Below, piece by piece: positions 52,884 through 61,536 of a DNA stretch of 64,000 bases. The position numbers were made by a program, and so were the translations under genes. Positions within the stretch are counted from its first letter, which is position 1. Each line of letters begins with the position of its first letter. Origin of the DNA: JAAURB01 sp049647265 (GTDB taxonomy: Bacteria > Cyanobacteriota > Cyanobacteriia > Cyanobacteriales > Microcoleaceae); the NCBI GenBank assembly GCA_049647265.1, contig JBARXJ010000042.1, positions 1 through 64,000 of the forward strand, in the 5' to 3' direction. Below the pieces are notes generated by a model. It was not told the DNA's origin. It made no database searches and worked only from the letters and a program-made list of their open reading frames with translations.

Positions 52884-53936
52884 ATGGACAAGCTAACAAG
52901 ACGTGGCTTTATGGCGGCTGGGGCTGCATTTACAGCGATTACCTTCGGGGAGTTAAATCGGGGTCGTCCAACTCTAGCGAATACAGGAGTGGTGAACCTC
53001 TACTCGTCGCGGCATTATGATACTGATAATCAACTATATGAGAACTTCACAACAAAAACTGGCATTAAAGTTAACTTAGTCGAAGGGAAAGGAGACGCTT
53101 TAATTGAGCGGATTAAAAGTGAAGGAGCCAATAGTCCGGCTGATGTCTTCCTGACGGTGGATGCGGGTCGTTTGTGGCGGGCACAACAGGAAAATATCCT
53201 TAAACCCATTTCTTCTTCTGTGCTGAATAACGCTATCCCAGCCAATTTGAGAGATCCTCAGGGTCGTTGGTATGGCTTCTCTAAGCGGGCGCGGGTGATT
53301 ATGTATAGTAAATCTAGAATCAATCCGGCTCAACTCTCGACTTATGAAGATTTAGGCGAGTCCAAATGGAAGGATAAGGTGTTGATCCGTTCTTCAGGAA
53401 ATATTTATAATCAATCTTTAGTGGCTTCGATGATTGAAGAATTGGGTGAGCAGCCAACAGAGGCGTGGGTCAAGCAATTTGTGGCTAACTTTGCTCGTCC
53501 ACCCGAAGGCAACGATACAGCCCAAATTAAGGCAGTTGCTGCCGGTGCAGGAGATGTTGCTTTAGCCAATAGCTATTATTTAGCTCGCTTAGCCAAGTCC
53601 AGTGATGCCGCAGACCAAGCCGTTGCTAATGAAGTGGGAATGTTTTTCCCTAATCAACGGGGGCGTGGTACTCATATTAATATTAGTGGCGGTGGTGTGG
53701 TGGCGACTGCTCCCAACCCGACGGGAGCAACTCAGTTTCTAGAATATTTGGTTAGCCCAGAAGCCCAACAAATGTTTGCTCAAGGGGGTAATGAATATCC
53801 TGTTGTTGCTAATGCTGCTGTTCCGCAGGTACTTCAGCAGTTTGGTTCGTTTAAAGAGAATAACCTAGATGTTTCCGCCTATGGTCGCTTAAATGCAGAA
53901 GCCATTCAAATTATGGATCGAGCGGGTTGGAAATAA
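52884..53936 (+). CDS. futA: Iron(III) ABC transporter substrate-binding protein
   Basis: 350 residues. Tat-type signal (KLTRRGFMAAGAAFTAITFG). The start is set at ATG 52884 because AGGAAC lies 9-10 bases upstream and the signal then begins normally; ATG 52860 has no ribosome site. Mature domain: VNLYSSRHYDTDNQLYENFT with the first Tyr ligands, FSKRARVIMYSKSRI, ANSYYLARLAKS with the Tyr pair, and GGGVVATAPNPTGATQFLEY. Cyanobacterial FutA proteins bind Fe(III) and feed the FutBC importer or protect photosystem II (IdiA). Membrane and ATPase genes are not adjacent. Confidence 0.93.
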   Translation: MDKLTRRGFMAAGAAFTAITFGELNRGRPTLANTGVVNLYSSRHYDTDNQLYENFTTKTGIKVNLVEGKGDALIERIKSEGANSPADVFLTVDAGRLWRAQQENILKPISSSVLNNAIPANLRDPQGRWYGFSKRARVIMYSKSRINPAQLSTYEDLGESKWKDKVLIRSSGNIYNQSLVASMIEELGEQPTEAWVKQFVANFARPPEGNDTAQIKAVAAGAGDVALANSYYLARLAKSSDAADQAVANEVGMFFPNQRGRGTHINISGGGVVATAPNPTGATQFLEYLVSPEAQQMFAQGGNEYPVVANAAVPQVLQQFGSFKENNLDVSAYGRLNAEAIQIMDRAGWK

Positions 53937-53957
53937 GTTAAGTTTTTATCAAAATAT

Positions 53958-53992
53958 GGGATAACTCTAGATCGTCTATATAGAGTTATCCC
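53958..53992 (+). terminator. Terminator-like hairpin after futA
   Basis: A 12-base perfect stem GGGATAACTCTA / TAGAGTTATCCC 22 bases past the stop. Weak T content after it. Confidence 0.5.
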
Positions 53993-54078
53993 CGTTACTT
54001 CTCTACTGATTCGATTCATTGCTCTGTTCTTGCCATAGCGATCTGAGATTGACCAAAGCGATCGCGGAATAAACCTTG

Positions 54079-54201
54079 TTACTTAGCTTCACTAAGCTGT
54101 TTACGCTTTTGTTGTGTCCATGACAACATGATGGGCAACAGCAAGCAAACCAGACCATTACCAATGGCAAGGTATAAACCTAACATAAAATCAGAATTCA
54201 T
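54079..54201 (-). CDS. Single-helix membrane protein (40 aa), hypothetical
   Basis: MNSDFMLGLYLAIGNGLVCL then LLPIMLSWTQQKRKQLSEAK: one membrane helix and a basic C-terminus, 40 residues. AGGAG 9 bases upstream of the ATG gives a strong ribosome site, which argues it is real. It has the style of small photosystem or respiratory subunits but matches none I can name. It is divergent from nothing and alone on its strand between futA and the hydrolase. Confidence 0.6.
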   Translation of the reverse strand: MNSDFMLGLYLAIGNGLVCLLLPIMLSWTQQKRKQLSEAK

Positions 54202-54393
54202 TTTTGTAGGCTCCTATACTTTTTAAAAAACAGATTAGATCTGTGATTTTTGCTTTTATATCATCGCATACTTACTCAGATATGATAACAGTCATGAGTT
54301 TTAATTATGTGTTCAAAGAGATAAGTTAAACCAATCATTCAAGTGAGCAATCCTAATATTCTTTAGTTGTAAAAATTCTTTTTCAAAAAAATA

Positions 54394-55269
54394 TTATTGC
54401 AATTGAAGCTCGACCGCTTGTTGAATAAATTGTTGCAGTGTTTCAAAATATTGAACCCCGCCAACTTGCCGTACATTATTATGATCCGCATCTTCAACAA
54501 TCAGTAACTGTTTCGGTTCGATTGCCGCAGCATACAATGTTTGACTCATCCGGCTTGGAACAACCGTATCGGCTGTACCATGAGTCAATAAGATCGGCAT
54601 TTTTAAGTGATTGACTTTCTCAATTGAAGCAAATCGTTGTTGGAGTATCCAGTGAATTGGAAACATCCAATATTTCCCTTGATAATCTACCATATCTTGC
54701 ATCGAAGAAAAAGACGATTCAACAATCAATCCTGACATTTCAGGATGTCGTGTTGCCAGTTCAATGGCGATCGCACCGCCCAAAGAATGACCAAAAACAA
54801 CAACTTTCTGAGGATCAACTTTTTGTGTCTCTACTACATAATTCCAAGCCGTTTCAGCATCCTGATAAACCATTTTTTCCGATGGAAAGCGCTGACTACT
54901 CTGACCAAAACCACGATAATCGATAATAAAGACTGAAAACCCCATGTCATGGAACATTTTAACATAGCCTAAATTAGCACCAATATTGCTGCTATTGCCA
55001 TGAAAATGAATAATCACAGGTTGATCCGATCCCAATGCAGACTCAATCCACCAGCCATGAATTTTTTCTGTCGATGAATCTTTAGAGCCGACAGAGAGCC
55101 AAACATCTTGATAGGATAAATTTATATCCGCTGGTGTGGTTTCCAGCAGACGCGACGGAAAGAAAATAAATCGATTTTGTCCGAAGAGTAAGACGCAACA
55201 GGCTAAAGCGTAAACTGTTGCCACTCCCGTTAATATAGGGGCAAACTGCATGAAATAAAGATGCATCAT
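54394..55269 (-). CDS. Alpha/beta hydrolase (BEM46/FrsA-like)
   Basis: 291 residues with an N-terminal membrane helix (ILTGVATVYALACCVLL), so probably anchored and facing outside or membrane-associated. Nucleophile elbow GHSLGGA, oxyanion strip HFHGNSSN, acid in THGTADTVV, and the His near EDADHNNV. The order strongly suggests a serine hydrolase. Substrate unknown; bacterial BEM46-like and esterase activities are the usual annotations. Confidence 0.85.
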   Translation of the reverse strand: MMHLYFMQFAPILTGVATVYALACCVLLFGQNRFIFFPSRLLETTPADINLSYQDVWLSVGSKDSSTEKIHGWWIESALGSDQPVIIHFHGNSSNIGANLGYVKMFHDMGFSVFIIDYRGFGQSSQRFPSEKMVYQDAETAWNYVVETQKVDPQKVVVFGHSLGGAIAIELATRHPEMSGLIVESSFSSMQDMVDYQGKYWMFPIHWILQQRFASIEKVNHLKMPILLTHGTADTVVPSRMSQTLYAAAIEPKQLLIVEDADHNNVRQVGGVQYFETLQQFIQQAVELQLQ

Positions 55270-55325
55270 AATCTTTTATAAAGTACACGCCAATCAATAA
55301 TTAGAACTCGAGTCGTGATCTAATC
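55270..55325. other. Promoter region of the hydrolase gene
   Basis: 56 bases between the hydrolase start and the MITE-like copy B. No further feature. Confidence 0.3.
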
Positions 55326-55451
55326 TATAGCACCTCACCAGAGCAGTTAGGACATGATCAAAGTCTTACACAGTTGTATTGTCAAGAATTTGACTGGGTG
55401 ACTTGGTGTACAGACGTTACATTTCAATCTCTACGTCTGACTTCTGCTATA
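55326..55451 (-). mobile_element. MITE-like element, copy B
   Basis: 126 bases, inverted relative to copy A at 40535-40670. Left end TATAGCACCTCACCAGAGCA (the complement of ...CTGCTCTGG...GCTATA in A), then TTAGGACATGAT, AAGAATTTGACT, TGTACAGACGTTAC, CTACGTCTGACTTCTGCTATA. The palindromic core is less perfect here. It holds no gene. Confidence 0.65.
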
Positions 55452-55746
55452 ACTCCTATTTTGACATTCTTCCTGTTGAAAAGGATAAGAGATGTCCCAG
55501 AGGAGTGAATAAGATTGCACCACGACAATTTTGAAGAAAACCGAAAATGAATTTTTTGTATTTGACAACTGAAGCGTTATATTCAACTGCTCAGTTACGA
55601 ATGTTTTAAGCCATTTATCATTCCTTAGCTTCGTCATGCTGAAATAACGTTTTTTTGCGATTGCGGCTTATTGACAAGGATATTTTCTTACACATCCAAA
55701 CGGAATTACTGTATATATTCTTAATATTAAAAATAAAAACATAAAT
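55452..55746. other. Intergenic, no gene seen
   Basis: About 295 bases downstream of the acidic/His membrane gene. A 68-codon frame here (55431-55637) has no ribosome site and overlaps copy B, so it is not called. No terminator recognised. Confidence 0.35.
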
Positions 55747-56520
55747 TTATCGATTTTGAAATATTTCGGGCTGAGAATGTTCCATTTCACAATCAATTTT
55801 TCGTTGCTGTTGTGCAAGATCACTCATCTGCTTTGCTAGATTTAAACAAACAGAAAAAGCAGAGATAAATACGCCTTCAGCGATTAACTTTAGAGATTCT
55901 TCAACGGTTTGTAAGCAATCATAAACTAATTCTTGATACTGTGGATTAGTGATCCAATATTGAACTAACGTTTCATCATTATTATACCAATCAAAAACAC
56001 CCATAATTGCAGTTAAAATAAATGCTCCGATAAAGAATCTAAAAGCAGGGCGGTATTGCTTAAATTCATACCAAAAACTATAAATAAAATAACTGCCAAT
56101 CACACTATAAGAGATTAAAATAATATCGTCTATTCTATCGGTTACAGCAGTTTCTTGAATGTCTAAAATCCAATGAATAAAATGATCGGTTTTCTCGTGA
56201 ATTTCAAAATAATCATCTAAGGCTAGAAAGACAAATCCAAACGTCATCATTCTCCATAAGTTAACCGGAGATTTCCAGGATTTCCGTTGAGAACTAGCCT
56301 GTTTTCTATAGTTTGCAATTTTCCAACATAATCCCGATAAAATTAATAACTGTAAACTCGATAGCAACGTCATAATCTCGGTTTCTTCAAAATATTCTAT
56401 CGGACTTTCCTTTTGAACAATTGCCCAAATAATAGCCATCGCGATCGCTGTCAAATTAAAGGCTAAAATAATCCAAAGATAAGACGAAGAAGAAGAAACT
56501 TTTTTAATGAATTTATTCAC
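55747..56520 (-). CDS. Multi-helix membrane protein with LDDYFEIHEK motif
   Basis: 257 residues with about six membrane helices. The third carries a striking polar motif LDDYFEIHEKTDHFIHW (D102, D103, E106, H108, E109, H113, H116), and a later helix has EES(208)LKLIAEGVF. Acidic residues and His in helices suggest a metal-dependent membrane enzyme or a metal/ion carrier. I do not recognise the family, and the motif is only loosely like those of bacterial membrane hydroxylases/ceramidases. A soluble C-terminal tail of about 30 residues follows. ATG 56520 has no close competitor. Confidence 0.7.
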   Translation of the reverse strand: MNKFIKKVSSSSSYLWIILAFNLTAIAMAIIWAIVQKESPIEYFEETEIMTLLSSLQLLILSGLCWKIANYRKQASSQRKSWKSPVNLWRMMTFGFVFLALDDYFEIHEKTDHFIHWILDIQETAVTDRIDDIILISYSVIGSYFIYSFWYEFKQYRPAFRFFIGAFILTAIMGVFDWYNNDETLVQYWITNPQYQELVYDCLQTVEESLKLIAEGVFISAFSVCLNLAKQMSDLAQQQRKIDCEMEHSQPEIFQNR

Positions 56521-56665
56521 GACTCACACCACACACAACAGTTAAAAATAGATTAACGCACCTCACCTAACCAGAATTTCGATGATTTGTCAAAGTATCA
56601 TTAGATGTAGCTCTCAACTGCTACAATTTATACAGTATTTGTAGAATAATTTAAAGTTAAATATT

Positions 56666-57289
56666 TTGGCAAAGTTTTCAGCCCAGCAACAGCGCGATCG
56701 CGCTTCTAACTTTCCCAGCACCGCATTTGATATTGTGGCTGTGGCGGCTTCTGCGGGGGGGCTGAATGCTCTAACTCAGGTATTATCTGATTTACCCGCC
56801 CAGTTTCCCGCTGCTGTGGTTGTGGTACAACACCTTGACCCAAATCATCGTTCCCTGATCGCCAATATCCTCAGTCGTCATACCCCCATGCAAGTTAAGC
56901 AAGCTGAAGAAGAAGATAATTTAAGTCCAGGGACAGTCTATATCGCCCCGCCGAACCATCATTTATTGGTAAACTCCGATGGTACGCTTTCCCTAACACA
57001 ATCAGAACAGGTTCATTTTGTCCGACCTTCAGCCGATCTGCTATTTGACTCTGTTGCAGCCAGTTATAAACAACGGGCGATCGCAGTTGTTCTCTCAGGC
57101 ACAGGGAGTGATGGGGCGATGGGAGTACAAACCATTAAGAAAATGGGGGGAATTGCGATCGCTCAGGATCAAGAAACGGCTGAATTTTCTGGGATGCCTG
57201 CTGCTGCCATTCATACCGGAGATGTGGATTTTATTTTACCTCTGAGTCAGGTTGCGGCTGCACTGATTTCACTGGTGATGCCAGGGTAA
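56666..57289 (+). CDS. CheB-type methylesterase domain, stand-alone
   Basis: 207 residues: a free C-terminal (catalytic) CheB domain without receiver. Active site S29 (VAASAGGLNALT), H56 (VVVVQHLDPNHRS) and D149 (LSGTGSDGAMG) are intact. Start TTG 56666; no better ATG is seen. Chemoreceptor-type demethylation is the classical role, but proteins of this type next to CheR-PAS and hybrid kinases act in unknown sensory pathways. First of a three-gene set. Confidence 0.85.
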   Translation: MAKFSAQQQRDRASNFPSTAFDIVAVAASAGGLNALTQVLSDLPAQFPAAVVVVQHLDPNHRSLIANILSRHTPMQVKQAEEEDNLSPGTVYIAPPNHHLLVNSDGTLSLTQSEQVHFVRPSADLLFDSVAASYKQRAIAVVLSGTGSDGAMGVQTIKKMGGIAIAQDQETAEFSGMPAAAIHTGDVDFILPLSQVAAALISLVMPG

Positions 57290-57554
57290 GCTATTATTTA
57301 GTCTCGTCAGATCAAAAACATAAATACACAAGTATTAACAGAAAGCTGTATGATTTAATGATAAATGAGAGTTGAGCCATCAATTAATTATTAGGAGTTG
57401 ATTGCTCATTTAAAATTTAATGATGAGAGAAATCACAAAAAATCAATTAATCAATTTTATTTTACCCGAGTTCTGTATAAAAAATCAATAAAACAAACTA
57501 AAATCTATTCAGAATAATTGAACCCCCAACTCTCAAATCAAACCCTTGTGTTCG

Positions 57555-59414
57555 ATGACTCATACCCATAATGAAAATGAAAATCAAGTTTTTGAAACCC
57601 TGCTAGACTACCTGAGGCAATCCCGAGGCTTTGATTTTACGGGGTACAAACGTTCTAGCCTCCAGCGCCGAGTTTGTAAGCAAATGCAATCTTACAGTAT
57701 TGAAAACTTTGGCGATTACCTCGATTACTTACAGGTGCATCCCGAAGAATTTTTGCCACTATTCAATACAATCTTGATTAACGTGACGGCTTTCTTTCGG
57801 GATAAAAGTGCCTGGGACTATATTCAGAATAAAACTTTACCCCGCATTCTCGAAAATAAATCTGACCGTTCCCCAATTCGGATTTGGAGTGCTGGTTGTT
57901 CTTCTGGGGAAGAAGCTTACAGCTTGGCGATGATTTTAGCGGATTTGTTAGGAATTGAACAGTTCCGCCAACGGGTGAAGATTTATGCGACCGATGTAGA
58001 CGAAGAGGCTCTCAGCCAAGCGCGTCAGGCAAGCTATAGTCCCAAACAGATTCAACCCATTTCGCAACACTTACAGGATCAGTTCTTTGAGCCAGCGGGA
58101 CAACGTTACGTTTTCCGACCCGATCTGCGACGGGGGGTGATTTTTGGTCGTCACGATCTAATGCAGGATGCTCCCATTTCCCGCCTCGATCTACTGGTTT
58201 GTCGCAATACCCTGATGTATTTTAATGCTGAAACTCAGCAGCGAATTCTCAAGCGGTTTCACTTTGCCCTCAACGAGACTGGGGTTTTATTTTTGGGTAA
58301 GGCAGAAATGTTGCTGACCCATGCTAATATCTTTGTACCCTTGAGCTTACAGCATCGGATCTTTCGTCGAGTTACCGATCCCAATCGGCGAAATCGTCTG
58401 TTTGCAGTCCCTAAAATGGATGAACAGGAGACTAGCAATGGCATCGATCACCACCTGCGTTTGCGGGAGTTGGCGTTTGATGCAGTTCCTGTGGCTCAGA
58501 TCATCGTGAATACCGAGAATATTCTGGTGCTGGCTAATCTCACGGCTCGGTCGATGTTTGGGATTAACTTTTTAGATTTGGGTCGTCCCCTACAAGATTT
58601 AGAAATTTCCTACCGTCCCCTGGAGTTACGCTCTCATATCGACCTAGTGGCCAGCGAACGTCACCCGATTGTGATTTCAGATGTGGCTCGCCACCTCCGA
58701 GATCGGACTCCACAGTATCTCGATATCCATTTCAGCCCACTAGAAGATAGCGATAATACACTTCTGGGAACCAGTATCTCGTTTATTAATGTAACTCACT
58801 ATCACCAACTCCAGGAGGAACTACAGCAGTCTAATCAGGAACTAGAAACCGCCAACGAGGAATTGCAGTCCAGCAACGAAGAATTAGAGACCACCAACGA
58901 AGAACTTCAGTCCACTAACGAAGAATTAGAGACCACCAACGAAGAATTGCAGTCTACTAACGAAGAATTGGAGACGATGAATGAAGAACTCCAGTCTACC
59001 AACGAAGAGCTACAAACCATTAACGATGAGTTGCGTCTACGCACCACTGACCTTAACCAAGCCAATGCTTTCTTAAGTTCTATTCTCACTAGCCTGCAAG
59101 CCGGGGTTGTTGTTGTAGATCGCCAATTTCATATCCTCAGTTGGAACGATGAAGCAGAAAATCTGTGGGGATTAAGGGTCGATGAAGTCCGGGGGCAATC
59201 CTTATTTAGCCTTGATATTGGCTTACCTGTCGATCGACTGCGAGACCCCATTCGCAACTCCCTGGCAGGAGACGAACGTACAGAAATGGTACTACAAGCC
59301 ATTAACCGTCGGGGTCAAACCATTCACTGTCGCATTAGTTACAATCCCCTACTGAGTGCTCAAGGGCAACGTCAGGGAGTGATCTTACTCATGGAGGAAA
59401 TAGAACATGACTAA
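57555..59414 (+). CDS. CheR methyltransferase with coiled coil and PAS domains
   Basis: 619 residues from ATG 57555. CheR N-terminal domain and the SAM-binding methyltransferase (NVTAFFRD at 76-83; WSAGCSSGEEAYSLA at 111-125; FGRHDLMQDAPISRLDLLVC; LMYFNAETQQRIL). A PAS-like domain (about 310-410), a long coiled coil of NEEL(Q/E)(S/T) heptads (428-492), and a second PAS domain (510-610) follow. The coiled coil is encoded by 42-base tandem repeats. It overlaps the kinase gene downstream by 8 bases. Together with the free CheB it represents a split form of the CheB-CheR-PAS sensor proteins. Confidence 0.9.
   Translation: MTHTHNENENQVFETLLDYLRQSRGFDFTGYKRSSLQRRVCKQMQSYSIENFGDYLDYLQVHPEEFLPLFNTILINVTAFFRDKSAWDYIQNKTLPRILENKSDRSPIRIWSAGCSSGEEAYSLAMILADLLGIEQFRQRVKIYATDVDEEALSQARQASYSPKQIQPISQHLQDQFFEPAGQRYVFRPDLRRGVIFGRHDLMQDAPISRLDLLVCRNTLMYFNAETQQRILKRFHFALNETGVLFLGKAEMLLTHANIFVPLSLQHRIFRRVTDPNRRNRLFAVPKMDEQETSNGIDHHLRLRELAFDAVPVAQIIVNTENILVLANLTARSMFGINFLDLGRPLQDLEISYRPLELRSHIDLVASERHPIVISDVARHLRDRTPQYLDIHFSPLEDSDNTLLGTSISFINVTHYHQLQEELQQSNQELETANEELQSSNEELETTNEELQSTNEELETTNEELQSTNEELETMNEELQSTNEELQTINDELRLRTTDLNQANAFLSSILTSLQAGVVVVDRQFHILSWNDEAENLWGLRVDEVRGQSLFSLDIGLPVDRLRDPIRNSLAGDERTEMVLQAINRRGQTIHCRISYNPLLSAQGQRQGVILLMEEIEHD
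58839..59033 (+). repeat. 42-base tandem repeat coding NEEL heptads
   Basis: Units starting GAATTAGAGACCACCAACGA, with near-identical copies, encode ELETTNEELQSTNE. They vary slightly between copies. Expected to be prone to copy-number change. Confidence 0.8.
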
Positions 59415-61533
59415 TATTAATCAGTTTGAAGACTGGATTATAGTGGCTCAAGCCCGTTTAGAACAGATTCAGCAAAATACCAGCGACTTACAGCCCGGAA
59501 CACAGGATATCCTCACCGAACTTTGCATTAATACTGAGGAGTTGCACGTTGCGACAGAACAATTGCAGTTGCAAAATGAACAATTGCTTGCCACCCGTCA
59601 GCAACTAGAAGCAGAACGTCAGCGCTACTTGGAGTTATTTGATTTTGCCCCCAATGGATATATTGTCACTGATAGGGAGGGGATTATCCAACAGGCCAAT
59701 CGCTCTGCGGCTGAATTACTCAATGTCCCTCAAAAATATCTCTCCGCCAAACCCCTGGATGTGTTTGTGGCTCAAACAGACCGTGAATCCTTTAACCGTC
59801 AATGGTTTGACATCACGATAGAATTTCCTCTGGCTTGTGAAATAGCCTCTAGACGCGCTTTTGAGCCCGTTGGGAACTATACCACAGGCAACCTCATTCA
59901 GGACTGGGAAGTTCAACTCCAACCCCGTCAGGGTGAACCCATTCCCGTGGCACTGTCTCTCTCGGCTACCTGTAACGCTTCAGGGGAGTTAACCGATCTG
60001 TTATGGCTGATTCGAGATTTACGTCAATCTAAACAGGCAGAAGCGCAAATTCGGCAGCAAGCGGCTTTGTTGGATGTGGCAACGGATGGGATTTGGGTTC
60101 AAGATCTAAAGGGAAAAATTTTATATTGGAATCAAGCGGCTGAGAACATCTACGGTTGGACAGCCACAGAAGCGATCGGGCAATCTTGCGATCGCCTGTT
60201 GTTGCATCCGACAATGACATCTCAATGGAGAAAAGCTCAGCAAACGACTGTCAACCGAGGACAGTGGCAAGGAGAATTGCAAAATTTCACAAAATCCAAT
60301 GAAGAAATTCGAGTAGAAAGTCATTGGACATTAGTTCCAGACTCCGGCAACAACCCTCAATCTATCCTAATTGTTGATAGCGATATTACTCAGAAAAAAC
60401 AACTAGAAAAGCAATTGTTTCAAGCCCAGCGCCTAGAGAGTATAGGGACATTGGCAAGCGGCATTGCCCATGATCTGAATAATATCTTGACTCCAGTCGT
60501 ACCCATTGCTCAGATGTTAATGCTCAAACTTCCGAATCTCGATGATGACACGAGAAAATTGCTGGAAATGATTCAAAATAGTGGCAGGCGTGGGGCGGCG
60601 ATCATCAAGCAAATTCTAGGATTTGCCCGAGGCATCGAAGCAACACGGATGACAATACAACTGCAAAGCGTTATCCAGGAAGTAACCCATATCGTCACCG
60701 AAATTTTTCCCAAGTCGATTGAACTTCGCACCCATGTCCCTGACAACCTGTGGGGAATTGATGGGGATTTTAGTCAATTGTATCAGGTTCTGATCAATCT
60801 GTGTATTAACGGCCGCGATGCCATGGCTTCAGGGGGAATCCTCAGTATTAATGCTGAAAATCTATCTGTCGATGAAGACTTTGTCCAAATGCATTTAGGG
60901 GCAGAAGTTGGGCCTTATGTGGCGATCGCTGTTTCTGATACCGGGATTGGTATTTCTCAGGAAAACTTAGATCGGATTTTTGATCTGTTTTTCACGACCA
61001 AAGCAGTGGGTGAAGGGACAGGTTTAGGTTTGTCAACGGTTGCGACTATTGTCAAAAGTCATGGCGGGTTTGTTGAGGTATCGAGTCAGCTCGGAAAAGG
61101 GACGCAATTTCAGGTATTTTTGCCAGCGGTTGATGTTACAGAAACGGTTGTTAAGGACAGTCAAGAACTTCCTCAGGGAAACGGAGAATTGATTTTGATT
61201 GTTGATGATGAAGATAGCATTTGTCAGATTAATAAAACTGTATTGGAAACCTATGGTTATCGAGTCTTAACAGCCGACAATGCTTTCTCTGGGATTGAGT
61301 TATATACTCAGCATCACTCAGAAATTAGTCTGGTATTAATGGATTTGATGATGCCATTGATGGATGGTGTCACTGCTATTGAGGCATTATTAAACATTAA
61401 TCCTAATGTTGAGATTGTTGTGGTCAGTGGAGATACAAATACTCATCAAATTACTGAAATGATCGGAAACAAGATTAAAGCATTTTTGCCAAAACCTTAC
61501 ACTTTAGAAGAATTATTGCAAATTTTAGCCTAG
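59407..61533 (+). CDS. PAS hybrid histidine kinase with receiver
   Basis: 708 residues. Coiled coil (40-75), PAS 1 (about 78-205), PAS 2 (220-328), dimerisation/phosphoacceptor H355 (SGIAHDLNNILTPV), HATPase (INLCINGRDAM, SDTGIGIS, GEGTGLGLST), and a C-terminal receiver with DD at 600-601, D646 (LVLMDLMMP) and K in LPKPY. A hybrid kinase, cytosolic, no membrane helix. It overlaps the CheR-PAS gene by 8 bases, so the pair is translationally coupled and signals together with the free CheB. Confidence 0.93.
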   Translation: MTNINQFEDWIIVAQARLEQIQQNTSDLQPGTQDILTELCINTEELHVATEQLQLQNEQLLATRQQLEAERQRYLELFDFAPNGYIVTDREGIIQQANRSAAELLNVPQKYLSAKPLDVFVAQTDRESFNRQWFDITIEFPLACEIASRRAFEPVGNYTTGNLIQDWEVQLQPRQGEPIPVALSLSATCNASGELTDLLWLIRDLRQSKQAEAQIRQQAALLDVATDGIWVQDLKGKILYWNQAAENIYGWTATEAIGQSCDRLLLHPTMTSQWRKAQQTTVNRGQWQGELQNFTKSNEEIRVESHWTLVPDSGNNPQSILIVDSDITQKKQLEKQLFQAQRLESIGTLASGIAHDLNNILTPVVPIAQMLMLKLPNLDDDTRKLLEMIQNSGRRGAAIIKQILGFARGIEATRMTIQLQSVIQEVTHIVTEIFPKSIELRTHVPDNLWGIDGDFSQLYQVLINLCINGRDAMASGGILSINAENLSVDEDFVQMHLGAEVGPYVAIAVSDTGIGISQENLDRIFDLFFTTKAVGEGTGLGLSTVATIVKSHGGFVEVSSQLGKGTQFQVFLPAVDVTETVVKDSQELPQGNGELILIVDDEDSICQINKTVLETYGYRVLTADNAFSGIELYTQHHSEISLVLMDLMMPLMDGVTAIEALLNINPNVEIVVVSGDTNTHQITEMIGNKIKAFLPKPYTLEELLQILA

Positions 61534-61536
61534 TTA

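Noticed and set aside
55431..55637. 68-codon minus-strand frame
   Set aside because: Overlaps MITE-like copy B and lacks a ribosome site.
58839..59033. Regular repeats resembling a CRISPR array
   Set aside because: The units are contiguous, in frame and code a coiled coil; there are no spacers.
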